This document shows, in pieces, positions 52,325 through 61,882 of a DNA stretch of 64,000 bases. The translations under genes were made by a program, and so were the position numbers. Every line of letters starts with the position of its first letter. Position 1 is the stretch's first letter. The DNA is taken from contig OY783219.1 of assembly GCA_963678705.1 (NCBI GenBank), positions 2,480,001 to 2,544,000 of the forward strand, in the 5' to 3' direction. The DNA is from Panorpa germanica (lineage: Eukaryota; Arthropoda; Insecta; Mecoptera; Panorpidae). The notes under the pieces are model-generated. The model saw nothing but the letters and a program-made list of their open reading frames with translations. It was not told the DNA's origin and did not search any database.

Positions 52325-55300
52325 GTATGTTATAATTTAGGAAACAGTTCCATTAAATGTTCCAATTATTAATTTGTCTTTTGTTTGGTTGCAGGTGATT
52401 TTTCGCTGGACATATATCCCGTTATGTTAGACGATGATGCAAAGTATCAATGCCAAGTTGGTCCCGGTGCTCAAGGTAAATTAATACATAATACGCGTTG
52501 CTAATTTAAAAGCAATTATTCTAATGTGCAATTATTGTTCATTTGCAGGTCAACCAGGTATTAGATCCCGCTTTGCGGCTTTATCAGTGCTGGTGCCTCC
52601 AGAACCTCCAAAAATAGTCCAAGGAGATTATTTGGTAACTACAGAAGACCGGGAAATTGAGCTGGAATGCATATCAGTTGGAGGAAAACCAGCAGCCGAG
52701 GTAAGAATTACCTCAAATATCATATAATGTAACTAAATTAATAATTTTTTAATGAATTATGTTATTTATTTAAAGATCACGTGGATAGATGGTCTTGGCA
52801 ATGTAATGACAGACAATATTGAGAATATTGTCGATCCATTACAAGATGGACGACGTTTTACCTCAAAATCTATTTTAAAATTGACTCCCAAGAAGGATCA
52901 CCATAACACCACGTTCACTTGCCAAGCGCAGAACACAGCGGATCGAACGTACAGAGCTGCGAAATTGAAACTTGAGGTAAATATTACGAGAAATAAAATG
53001 GCAACCATCGGTAGAATTTGCTGTAACACTTATTCTTTATTTTCAGGTCAAGTATGCTCCAAAAGTTTCTGTGTCTGTAATTGGGGGTTCTCTAGCCAAT
53101 GGACGCATTCCAGAGGGAAGCGAAGTTAGACTTGCTTGCAGAGCTGACGCGAATCCATCGGATTTATCTTACAAATGGTTCATCAATGATGACCCTGTTA
53201 CAGGCGATTTTACCACCCAAATGGTATGATATTTTTTTATTTTATTTCCTCAAAATCATTGTATTCATCTTTTAATATGTGCATTTTGTATTCTTTACAG
53301 GTTATCCACAATGTCTCCCGGAAATATCACGACGCTATTGTAAAGTGCGAGGTTCACAACCCAGTTGGAAAATCAGAAGAGAGTGAAACTTTGGATATAA
53401 GCTGTAAGTGTGAAATTCGTCATAATTTAATTAAATATTTAAATTCAATATTAATTTGTATTTATAATATGTTACAGATGGTCCGAGATTCAGATCTCGT
53501 CCAAAATCGGTTCAAGCAGATCGAGGAACCACTGTTTCCATATCCTGTGACGTAGATGGCAACCCCCCTGCAGACATTGTTTGGATTCATGAAGACACCG
53601 AAAGGGTAAGTGTCAATTTATATTATTAACTTGACATCAACTTATTCACCAATAAATAAAATATTGATTTATAAAAAATTTCAGGTTGTAGGAAGTTCGC
53701 CGAATCTGACACTAACCGTTGACGACCACACTTCCGGTAAATATTACTGTAAAGCGAGTGTAATGGGGTTCCAAGAAATTGATGCGGAAGCTTCCATTTA
53801 TTTGAAAGGAGCTCCTAAAATAATATCTCACGAAACTCAATTCGGTATACAAGGAGATAATGTTCGAATTGAATGCGTCGCATTCTCCATTCCTAAACCA
53901 GAGCACGTTATCTGGACGTACAATGGCCAAGAGATTAATATGTCTAACAATCAGGATTATTCCATCCTTGATGATCCTTTACCGGAAGGAATTAAATCCA
54001 CGCTGATTATTCGAGAAAGCCAAAAGAAACACTTTGGTTTGTACAACTGCTCTGTTGGAAACGATTATGGAAGTGACGTTGTCGAAATTAACCTATTACC
54101 TCAAAGTAAGTTTGTAAAAATACACTCTACTAATGTCATTACAAATTGATATATAACATAAACATTTATATTTTCAGAGAGTTTTCCTTTGGTGATGATT
54201 ATCACTGGCGTTGTATCCGGTGTAGTGCTTATCATTGCAATTACCATGGTGATTATATTGTGTCAGAAACGAGGAAAACATAAAAAGGCCCCAAATGATA
54301 ATAATACTATAGAGAAACAATGTAAGGACAGCGACCGCAGCTCTAATATCAGTGACCTAAAACTTGAATTAAGGGGAGGATCATGTGAGGAATACTCGCA
54401 GGAGTACAGGTAATTAGAAAATCTGAAAATTGATATACGGCATTTGAAAAAATGATTTTTTATTTGGTATTCTGTAAGAAATTTCCATCGATTTTATTTT
54501 TGTTGCTGGAAAAAAATCGACCAAATTATAAGGTCGCCTTCAGCGGTGACTTTATTTTTGACATCGCTGTATTTTTGAGAACTGTCAAACAATTTGAACA
54601 ATAATTTGCTGTAGTTGGAGGATTCTACGAAAAAATAGACAATAAGTTATTATTTATATGTATACATATATTATTTATTGACATCCCAGAATATTACTAT
54701 CTATCCATAGATATAATAATATGTATACGTGTGAATATATAAATATACTAGCGCTATATTTGAATTCTTCTACTTCCTCAATGTCCTCTGTCTTGTATTT
54801 CCACCTTTTATGTCTTCTTTTTTCACCCCCTTTTTTAAATACCATAATTTTTGTCTTTTCCACATTTAACTCTAGTCCTTTCCTGTCTATATATCTCCCT
54901 AGCCGGTGAGCCATCTCCTGCAGCTCTCCTTCCCTTTTTGCCAACAGGACTATATCGTCAGCGTATGCTAAAGTCCATATCCTGTAGTGTCTTCCTATTA
55001 GCACCCCCCATCATGTTCTCTTTCCATTACCCCCTCCAAGTCTGCTGTATATATCGCAAATAAAATGCAAAATATTATTTTGTTATAATTCCTTTATTTA
55101 CAGTAATAAAGCACTGTATTGACCAGTCTCCAGTGCCCCCGCCCATAAGCCCCAATCGTCACCTCTTGGCTCTCTCACGTTTCCGAACTTTTAATTTGAT
55201 TCCTCTAAACTTCTGCCATGAAGCGCCTCCTACTTTTAGCACTCTGCATCGCTTCTTCCCTGAGCATCGTCGGTCCTTAGAGTACTTTCACAGCGCCCCC

Positions 55301-58300
55301 GCTGCGTAATATTATCATTTACCATAATAAAGCACAGTATTGAACAATGTCCACTGCCCCGCCCCTAAACATCAAGCACCTCTTGGCTCCATGCTCTGTA
55401 TCGTTCTCGCACTTTTAAATGTAATCATCTGCACCTTTGCCATAATGCGCCCACTTGCAACACTACAGCTTAACTGAACATCATCGCTTATTAGGGCACT
55501 TTCCTATACCCCCCGTTTAGCGCAATCATTAAATAATTCTGCGCTTCCACCCCCTGCGTACTAATCTCTTAACAATTAGTTTTCCAAATTAATACTTTAT
55601 TGGCAACCTGCATACTAAATTTCATCCTTAGAAGTACATTATTTTTTAATAATTATTCGATAAGATAAATCTTTGATAAAATTTTCACTAATTTCAATGT
55701 AAACCTACTAATTACATCAATTCATTTATGTTTTTAAGAAAGCCTAGCAGTTCGCTCCTAATAATCTCATCTCTAGGCCTTTTCCTTACCGTTATTGCAC
55801 TTTCGATTCAATCCCCATACCCCGCCACCCTCACTTTCAGCACCAAAGCACATATTCTGCAATACGGTTACCTCCCAGAGCCATTATAATCTATCGCCAC
55901 TACTTGTAACACCACTGTTACTTAGAACTGAACCCCAGCGCCACACTCTTCTCCAATCAGACACTACCAATTCGCTATTACAGCAATTCATTTACATGAT
56001 TAAAACTGTACTGTAATCTTACACTCTATATTTCGTATTTATATTTACGTTATAATATTAGTCTCCCCATTAATCCCCGCTGCTGAAATAAAATTGTCAA
56101 ATTTTAGGCATAGCAATCTATTTTGCTCGTAACAACTCTCACTACCTTTATCTACCCCTACTTTTATAAATGATCGAAATTTCAAAATTGAGTTCTTTGG
56201 CAAAGCGTTTTCCCGCCCCCACTTCCCCAATTTAACGCCGCTACTAAGGTTAAATTTATTTTCGCAAATATGCACGTGCATAGTTTCTATTTTTTCACTT
56301 TTTCTTTTTTTTGATATTTGGGGCTGTTAACTATTTCCCCCCTATACCTCTCACTCCTGTTCGATTTCACAGCACAACAAACGCACCAAAAATCAATCCA
56401 ATTCTACTACTGAATGTAATTTGAATATCTGACTTATAGAGAACTATTTAGCTTCTATTTAATATTCTACATGCAAAATATCATCGTTGTACCTCTATAT
56501 TGTTCTTATATTCGGTTTATCACCCGCCACTCTAATGTTGCACTTAAGAAAATGTAGTTTTTTTTATATTTTCGTAATAATAATGTCAATCTATATCTGC
56601 ATACTAAATTTCAGTTTTGTATATATATTTTAGCATTAGTACCCCCCACAAACCTCCGCTACTGAACAAGTTTGTTAAATTTTAGCACGAGGATCTATTT
56701 TATTTGTATCTAAGAATATATATTCTAAACTATAGCCTTTCATCTCCATATATTTCAAATATCTGGTTTTTGGCCCCCAGCGCCCGCCGCCTCTTTAAAG
56801 TTGCAAATTTCTATAGTGTGTCTTTAATGATACTCTATATATGGCCCCCATTCCAAATTTTAACGTTCTAGCTCTGTTGCGACATTGCCCCCAAAAAATC
56901 ACGCCGCTACTGAATTAAAATTTTGGTAATCTAATTATTGGCAAACATGCGCAATTAGTGTCTCCATACATACCCTAAGTTATAATACTACATTTTTAAT
57001 ATTTCTGTCTCAACTCCCGCCGCCACTGGAAATTTGGGGCTGTTTATTTTTTTTCATTAATAACTGTCTACAGCGAGCCTACATATTAAATTTCAACGTC
57101 CTAACTCTATTCTAACATTGCCCCCGGAAATTCGCGCCGCTACTGAACTTAAATTTCCAATTTCCAACTATTGGCAAATGTGCACAATTATGATCTCAAT
57201 ACACACACCAAATTTCAGTTTTCTATCTTTTCTAGTTCGTCAGATATTTGCAAAAGTTCTTTTAAAAGTTATAACTTTTCCAAATAGTTTTCCCGACTGC
57301 TGTGTCTTCGGGTTCGATCCCCGGACTATATATATATTTTCTGGGTTTGGTTATTATGAACTTATATTAATTATGGTCATACATAATCGTACAGTTATTA
57401 GGCAGTGGTGTAGCCCACATATATGAGGCCACGACACTATAAATACTGCCAACATTGAAGGAGGTCGTCGGTAATAGGACTCAGCATCGGAAATAGGCCG
57501 ACGTTAAATAAAAAAAAAAAATAAAAAAAAAAAAAAAAAAAAAATAGTTTTCGGTAAAGTGTCATCTTCCATCCGAGTCATCAGCATGAGATTGCGACTG
57601 TATTGGTGCTAAATTACCAGTATTTTACTATTCATGTGCATATGTATAGATATTTAAATAACCTCAATTTGTTTGACGCGAGAGTTTTTGCAAGCAAGAA
57701 CACACATAACATCTATACTAATATTATAAAGCGACAGAGTTTGTTTGTTTGTTTGTTTGAACGCGCTAATCTCCGAAACTACTGGTTCGAATTGAATAAT
57801 TCTTTTTGTGTTGGATAGTCCAGTTATCGAGGAAGGCTATAGGCTATATAACATCACGCTACGACCAATAGGAGCAAAGATATAGTGGTAAATGTGTAAA
57901 AAACGGGAGAAATTATTTCGTCTTTGAAGCCTTCCGTTGCGTGCGCCGTGAAAACGGTTCAAGATACACAAAAAATATGTATTAAAGAATAATAGCTCTT
58001 TTAATGATCTAAAAAACAGTCCGCGATAGTATATGTCTATCTTTTAAGATTAACTCACAAAAACCGTTTTTATGGTATTTCAACAAAAAACTTTAAAGAT
58101 TACAATGATAAATAACTCCGAAACAAAACCCACTCGCTCTCTGCGCTGGCCGGCGCGGCGGGAGAGAGGCGGTGGGTATGTAGCTCAACGAGATACCATG
58201 CCGCGCGGCTCACTCGCGCGGTCGGCTCCCTACTGAACGGTTGAATGCAGCGCTAATTTGTTTATACGATATAATTATCATCGTAATATTACTTTTTAAA

Positions 58301-60387
58301 CACAGTTTCATTTTGTAGTTGTTTTCTATATAGTAGGTACTTTATTTGTTTTAGGATAGTATTTAGTTACACAATAATAACACTTTTTTGTTTTCATGTA
58401 GATTATCTTAATATATATAAACTAGAGTTTGCCCCCGTCGCAATGCGACGTCTTTTTGGCGTGTATCATTTAAATCCAATAAAATAATTCGTAATTAAAT
58501 TTCATATTTAACTGTTCTATTTTTAAATTGAAATAATAAATAAACTCGCGCACATATACATACATATAAATTGACTAAAAAAATATTATTTTTTTTTTCA
58601 AAATAAAAAATATTTTCAATTTATGCGTTATTTGACCAACTTTTTTTCAAAATTTGGGATTTTTTTTTTCGATTCGTAAATAAGTTTCCAAGGTTAGCCT
58701 ATATACAAAATTTCAACTTTCTAGCACAATTTTTACTTTCGGCAAATACTGCCCCCGTGTCCCCAAATAAAATTTTGAAATTTTGAATTTTCTTTTATTA
58801 ATAATATACTTAATTATTCTAGAATCCAGAATATGAACTTTCTCGAAAGTTCCCCACCGGGCCCCAGAATTTCTCCAACCCCCCCTTTTTCAATTTTTGA
58901 ATTTCTAATTTTTGAGAAATGTCAGCATTAATACAGATGCAAAATTTCAACTTTCTATCTCTTACCAACTTAAAGTAATACAGCAAAAAAGGGCTCACTT
59001 TTTTTCCAGTTTTTCCAAAATTACGGGTTTCCAGAAAATTCAGGGAAAAATCCGGGGATGCCAAATGTCTTAGAATTTTTTTCTCTACGAAATAGGCAAT
59101 TTTCAAAAACTTCCCTGGAGCCGTTTTCGAGATGCCATACAAAATTTGAACCAAACATATAAACATATAAGAATATAAGATCATAAGAATATAAATATAC
59201 ACCTGGGACATTATAATATAGGATCACAAAGTGAGGTTATATTGTTTGTCAATCATTGCTTCAGGTGAATGCTTTTTTTACATAAATTGTGCATGGCCAT
59301 TTGAAATTCTATTTATAATAATTATTTCCCCACTGATTTTCCCGTTTTCCTTTTCGTAGATGCCATATTGACTTTTTTTTAATAGATTTTGACATGTAGA
59401 AATTATATAAACAAGTGTCATTTAGTTTGCTAACATTATTTATGTTTTTAGTGAAACTGGCTCCGACAGTGTCGTGACACGAATTGGGGTTCCCTTAGCT
59501 GGCCCTGTAGCCATGCCTGGTGATCATCTATACAGATATTCGGCAGACTACACAGAGCCAAACTTTCCTCCAAAAAGCAACGTAAGTTTCTCTATTTATT
59601 ACTGGATTTCTAATTGTCATTGTTGTTCATTTTCCATATCTTGCAGGATGGTCAGAATAATAATGGTTACGTGCCGTACGTAGACTATTCTAGAGATTAC
59701 AACCCCCCATCGTTATCGCTGAAGCCTGCTCTACAACCAACATTGGAATCGTCCCGTGAAAGTTTACAATCTGCTAGGGTGCATCTGAATTCACTTCATT
59801 CGAACAACACTTTAAATTCAATAAGTGGTTTAAGTGCAAATCATCAATTAAATAACAGTGTGGTAGGTCAGGGTCACAATTCACTATCGCGACACCCTGA
59901 CATCAACAGCTATGCATTGAATAGCAATAGTTTGCAAAGGAACTTGGATTTACGTCAAGAAAATGGACTCCCAGTGATAACAAATGGTGCTCATCCCTTA
60001 TCGGACGTTATGTCAGTATCACAAACAACTCTAGATGCTCGGCTCGCAAATGGGGGCTTGCTTCAGAACGGGGGTATCATCCCCAACGGTAGTTTATTAC
60101 AAAATGGTTTAACACAAGCGAATGGTATTGATCCCAGATACTCTGCAACATATGGCAATCCTTATTTAAGGAATTCTAGTGCGTCGTTACCGCCTCCTAG
60201 TACAGCAAACCCTGCTGCGACTCCAGCTCCACCACCTTATTCGTCAGCAAATAGAAATGCTGCGAATCAAGGAGCTGGCCCTGGTCCCCAGGTAGCTAGA
60301 TTACCGAATTCACCGACGAGTCAATATATAGTACCTAATACTCAAATGGCGAATGTTAAAAAGGGTACTCTAGCAACACACGTTTAA
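52009..60387 (+). CDS. kirre: Kin-of-irre/roughest family Ig-domain cell adhesion receptor, 11 coding exons
   Basis: Spliced CDS: 52009-52324, 52395-52475, 52549-52700, 52776-52976, 53047-53223, 53301-53403, 53478-53605, 53685-54105, 54178-54409, 59452-59581, 59647-60387. It totals 2,682 nt (893 aa), all junctions GT-AG and in phase. Seen: signal peptide about 1-35; five Ig domains with Cys pairs 67/125, 173/232, 281/325, 367/408, 450/508 and Trp 78, 186, 294, 379, 463; six N-glycosylation sequons (N90, 227, 313, 393, 471, 507); TM about 531-554 followed by basic CQKRGKHKK; a tail with clustered tyrosines (656-665), an Asn-Gly-rich stretch (782-807), PPPY at 842-845 and C-terminal THV. Family knowledge: Kirre/Rst bind Sns/Hibris in myoblast fusion, axon guidance and eye patterning, acting at the plasma membrane. 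Length is near Drosophila Kirre (about 950) and longer than Rst. The start ATG 52009 has context CAAAAATGG. Odd: no clear juxtamembrane PADVI motif. The orthologue could be rst instead; family certain, symbol moderately so. Confidence 0.93.
52395..52475 (+). CDS. kirre: kirre coding exon 2: second half of Ig1
   Basis: Residues 106-133, phase 1 on both sides, giving a 27-codon cassette that carries DDDAKYQCQV with Cys125. Intron 1 is 70 bp and intron 2 is 73 bp. Skipping would keep frame but break the Ig1 disulphide. Confidence 0.92.
52549..52700 (+). CDS. kirre: kirre coding exon 3: Ig1-Ig2 linker and start of Ig2
   Basis: Residues 133-183, with VPPEPPKI (148-155) opening Ig2 and Cys173. Ends phase 0 at donor GTAAGA. 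Confidence 0.93.
52776..52976 (+). CDS. kirre: kirre coding exon 4: rest of Ig2
   Basis: Residues 184-250, phase 0 on both sides. Contains the Ig core Trp186, sequon N227 and Cys232. The acceptor TTTAAAG (to 52775) has a weaker pyrimidine tract than its neighbours. Confidence 0.93.
53047..53223 (+). CDS. kirre: kirre coding exon 5: first part of Ig3
   Basis: Residues 251-309. Opens with VKYAPKV, then Cys281 and Trp294. Phase 0 on both sides, acceptor TTTTCAG, donor GTATGA. Confidence 0.93.
53301..53403 (+). CDS. kirre: kirre coding exon 6: second part of Ig3
   Basis: Residues 310-344, with sequon N313 and Cys325 in YHDAIVKCEV. Ends phase 1; the TAT codon for Tyr344 is split across intron 6 (74 bp). 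Confidence 0.93.
53478..53605 (+). CDS. kirre: kirre coding exon 7: first part of Ig4
   Basis: Residues 344-386. Contains GPRFRSRP, Cys367 and Trp379. Ends phase 0 at donor GTAAGT. Confidence 0.92.
53685..54105 (+). CDS. kirre: kirre coding exon 8: rest of Ig4 and all of Ig5
   Basis: Residues 387-527, the largest extracellular exon. Ig4 closes with Cys408 (SGKYYCKA). Ig5 carries Cys450, Trp463, sequon N471 and Cys508. A whole Ig domain without an internal intron contrasts with Ig1-Ig4, each split by one. Ends phase 1. Confidence 0.93.
54178..54409 (+). CDS. kirre: kirre coding exon 9: transmembrane helix and juxtamembrane tail
   Basis: Residues 527-604. A hydrophobic helix at about 531-554 is followed by a basic stop-transfer and an acidic/serine-rich juxtamembrane region ending EEYSQEYS. 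Phase 2 donor GTAATT at 54410; reading past it meets TAA at once (54411-54413). Confidence 0.93.
54753..55072 (-). pseudogene. Non-LTR retrotransposon reverse transcriptase fragment
   Basis: The minus strand encodes the catalytic core motif LAYADDIVLLA (the YADD codons are 54954-54965), then RKGLELNVEKTKIMVF and EEVEEFKY, the usual RT motif order in LINE elements. The upstream part (ILFAIYTADLEG) is in another frame, with a shift in a G-run near 55013. Only about 105 codons survive, with no endonuclease or 3' end. It lies antisense inside kirre intron 9. It resembles LINE copies common in ants; the clade cannot be fixed from this length. Confidence 0.85.
55105..57280. repeat. Degenerate C-rich tandem repeat array
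   Basis: Recurrent blocks about 220-250 bp apart: AATAAAGCAC at 55105 and 55326 (offset 221) start two aligned units containing a Cn-GCCC block and CACCTCTTGGCTC. Further on, CGCTACTGAA-type cores recur at about 56656, 56902 and 57135, each preceded by a run of C and followed by an A/T-rich ATTGGCAAA..GC block. Units are heavily diverged. Open frames here are by-products of the repeat. Confidence 0.7.
57281..57544 (+). mobile_element. SINE-like retroelement with B-box and poly-A tail
   Basis: GGTTCGATCCC at 57311-57321 matches the tRNA B-box promoter. A unique body (GGAGGTCGTCGGTAATAGG, then ATAGGCCGACGTTAAATAAA) ends in a 30+ nt poly-A (57508-57544). A tRNA-like head plus A tail is the SINE layout. 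The A-box is not clear. Confidence 0.55.
57713..58430 (+). mobile_element. Dispersed repeat starting CTATACTAATATTATAAAGC, with (GTTT)n and a GC-rich core
   Basis: The opening block, the (GTTT)4 run, then GAACGCGCTAATCTC, AAGGCTATAGGCTATAT and ACGACCAATAGGAGC match what I remember as a very common repeat in Lepidoptera and other arthropods. No protein survives. The far edge is probably near TATATATAAACTAG (about 58416). The family name is not assignable without a library. Confidence 0.55.
58440..59220. repeat. Diverged units related to the C-rich intronic array
   Basis: Phrases such as AAAATTTCAACTTTCTA (58711 and 58939 regions) and TGCCCCCGTGTCCCC repeat the vocabulary of the array at 55.1-57.3 kb. 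Long minus-strand frames here carry no recognisable domain. Confidence 0.45.
59452..59581 (+). CDS. kirre: kirre coding exon 10: cytoplasmic tail, membrane-proximal part
   Basis: Residues 604-647. Acceptor TTTTTAG at 59451 after a 5,042-bp intron; the phase fits exon 9. Contains IGVPLAGPV (615-623) and YRYSADY, typical of the Kirre/Rst intracellular domain. The reading frame would be implausible by chance. Confidence 0.88.
59647..60387 (+). CDS. kirre: kirre coding exon 11: cytoplasmic tail and PDZ ligand
   Basis: Residues 648-893, stop TAA 60385-60387. Low-complexity Asn/Ser/Gly-rich tail with YVPYVDYSRDY (656-666), LNSISGLSAN (703-712), repeated LLQNG/PNGSLLQNG units, PPPY (842-845) and terminal THV, a class I PDZ-binding end as expected for Kirre. 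Confidence 0.92.
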   Translation, partial: DGQNNNGYVPYVDYSRDYNPPSLSLKPALQPTLESSRESLQSARVHLNSLHSNNTLNSISGLSANHQLNNSVVGQGHNSLSRHPDINSYALNSNSLQRNLDLRQENGLPVITNGAHPLSDVMSVSQTTLDARLANGGLLQNGGIIPNGSLLQNGLTQANGIDPRYSATYGNPYLRNSSASLPPPSTANPAATPAPPPYSSANRNAANQGAGPGPQVARLPNSPTSQYIVPNTQMANVKKGTLATHV

Positions 60388-60960
60388 TGAAGTTATAGTT
60401 TTCTTCCAAATGTTATTAAATAATATGAGTTTTCTATCAATAACAGATTTATTTTTACGATAGTTTTAATTAAATTTGACTTAAAGATGAAACCATGTGA
60501 TTGAAAATATTAAATTTGCACAAAATGTTTTAATTGGATCCATTTTTGTACTTCGTACTTACATTTTATATATAAAAAATCAGGAATTTTATAACGAATA
60601 TGATTTATAATAACATAAAAGTCGTCTGTGTCATAGCAAGAACTTTTTGAAGGAAAAGTTGAAGTGTAATACTGGATTAACTTTCTTATAAACAAGGTCT
60701 AATATTTAGACCTAAAATAAATAATGAAAAATGTACATTTGTAAATACATTTGTTGGATAAAGTTCACAAACAGATAAGATAGCTTTAGCGCCTAAATTA
60801 ATTGTACTATTGTAATTAAAGAAGAAAAACGAAATGCAATTATTTTATTGTAAATTATGATATATTATAAGATGGTTTTATATTAATAATATAATATTAA
60901 AACCAGTAGAGAATATAAAGCTAAATTCATGTATTTTTATGAAAGTAATTAAATAAAAAT
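60388..60960 (+). terminator. kirre: Probable 3' UTR with two polyadenylation signals
   Basis: AATAAA occurs at 60716-60721 and 60952-60957 after the stop codon. A short inverted repeat (AGGTCTAA/TTAGACCT, about 60695-60713) sits just before the first signal. Which site is used, or whether the UTR runs further into the AT-rich flank, cannot be told from sequence. Confidence 0.45.
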
Positions 60961-61820
60961 GCTCATTTCATTTATATTTTAGAAATTGTTCCATTGACAC
61001 ATTTATAAAAAAATATGTACGAGTACTTATCTTTCCTTAATCATTAGAAAATGAAATCAATTTAAAGATTTCGATTTCTATTCTTAATTACTTCTAAATC
61101 TTAAATGAATTTAACGTAATTATTTAGAAGTTGTTTGATATGAATTGTTTTATGTGATTTTGTAAAATGTTTTTTAAACAACATTTTATTGAATACATTA
61201 AATATATTTATAGAAACATTAAAAAATTGACTGAAAATTATTAATTTAATAACGAATAGATGAATTTTTGAAATATGTAGTAATTAATTGTATTGTACAT
61301 ATCAATTTAAGAATATGTTTGCTAAGCATTGCAATTATAAACAAAATCTTTTATATGCATATATAAAAAACAAATAGAATTTACATAAGTCAATTTTTTT
61401 AGGAATATAAAAAATGTTATTTGTTTTTTCTACTTCATTTAAATGTTTGTCTGATTTATATTCTTATGTTAGAGTTATAAGTTATTAAACAATTGTATCT
61501 TAATTATTTTATTTTAATTTTTTATTTGTTTAAACAAAAAGTAATAACAAATCATAAGCTTTAAATATTTTTAGTTCAGAAATATGTATAATTAATTATT
61601 CTCAGTGATTTATAAAATCCATGTTTGTTTTAGATATGTAATAATAAAATTTTCTTTCCTGAAAATATAAGAAATTATATAAAAATGCGCTTCCATTTTG
61701 GTATGGAATTAAACACACACAATAGAATCGAGATGCAAGGAAAATATTTTTCGTTTTAATTTAATTTATTCAATAAGAGGAAATGTTTTTTAGTAATTAG
61801 TAAATCAGTTAATACTATTC

Positions 61821-61882
61821 TAAGAGTGTTCTCACACTGGAACTAGTAGCAAGTAGTCAGTTACAGTGTGAGAGCAACCTTA
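61821..61882. mobile_element. 62-bp palindromic mini-MITE
   Basis: The left arm TAAGAGTGTTCTCACACTGG matches the reverse complement of the right arm (TAAGGTTGCTCTCACACTGT) at about 19 of 23 positions, with only about 16 bp between arms. The TAAG..TCNCACAC termini resemble those of the 17.06 kb element. It lies 1.4 kb past the kirre stop codon. Confidence 0.65.

Larger units (their letters stand above)
54410..59451 (+). other. kirre: kirre intron 9, 5 kb, filled with repeats
   Basis: The only long coding intron of the gene; the others are 65-79 bp. It holds, in order, a reverse transcriptase relic, a C-rich tandem array, a SINE-like element with poly-A, a dispersed repeat with a GC island, and further array-like sequence. 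It separates the membrane anchor from nearly the whole signalling tail. Confidence 0.85.

Noticed and set aside
53712-53930. Minus-strand frame opposite kirre exon 8
   Set aside because: Shadow of the coding strand; no family features.
55795-56281. Frames on both strands in the C-rich array
   Set aside because: Explained by the tandem repeat; no conserved motif.
57301-57330. A tRNA gene at the GGTTCGATCCC site
   Set aside because: Only the B-box is present; no cloverleaf can be drawn and a poly-A SINE tail follows.
58819-59211. 130-residue minus frame in intron 9
   Set aside because: Built from AT-rich repeat sequence with phrases like GNFGKTGKK and no domain; overlapping alternative frame equally open.
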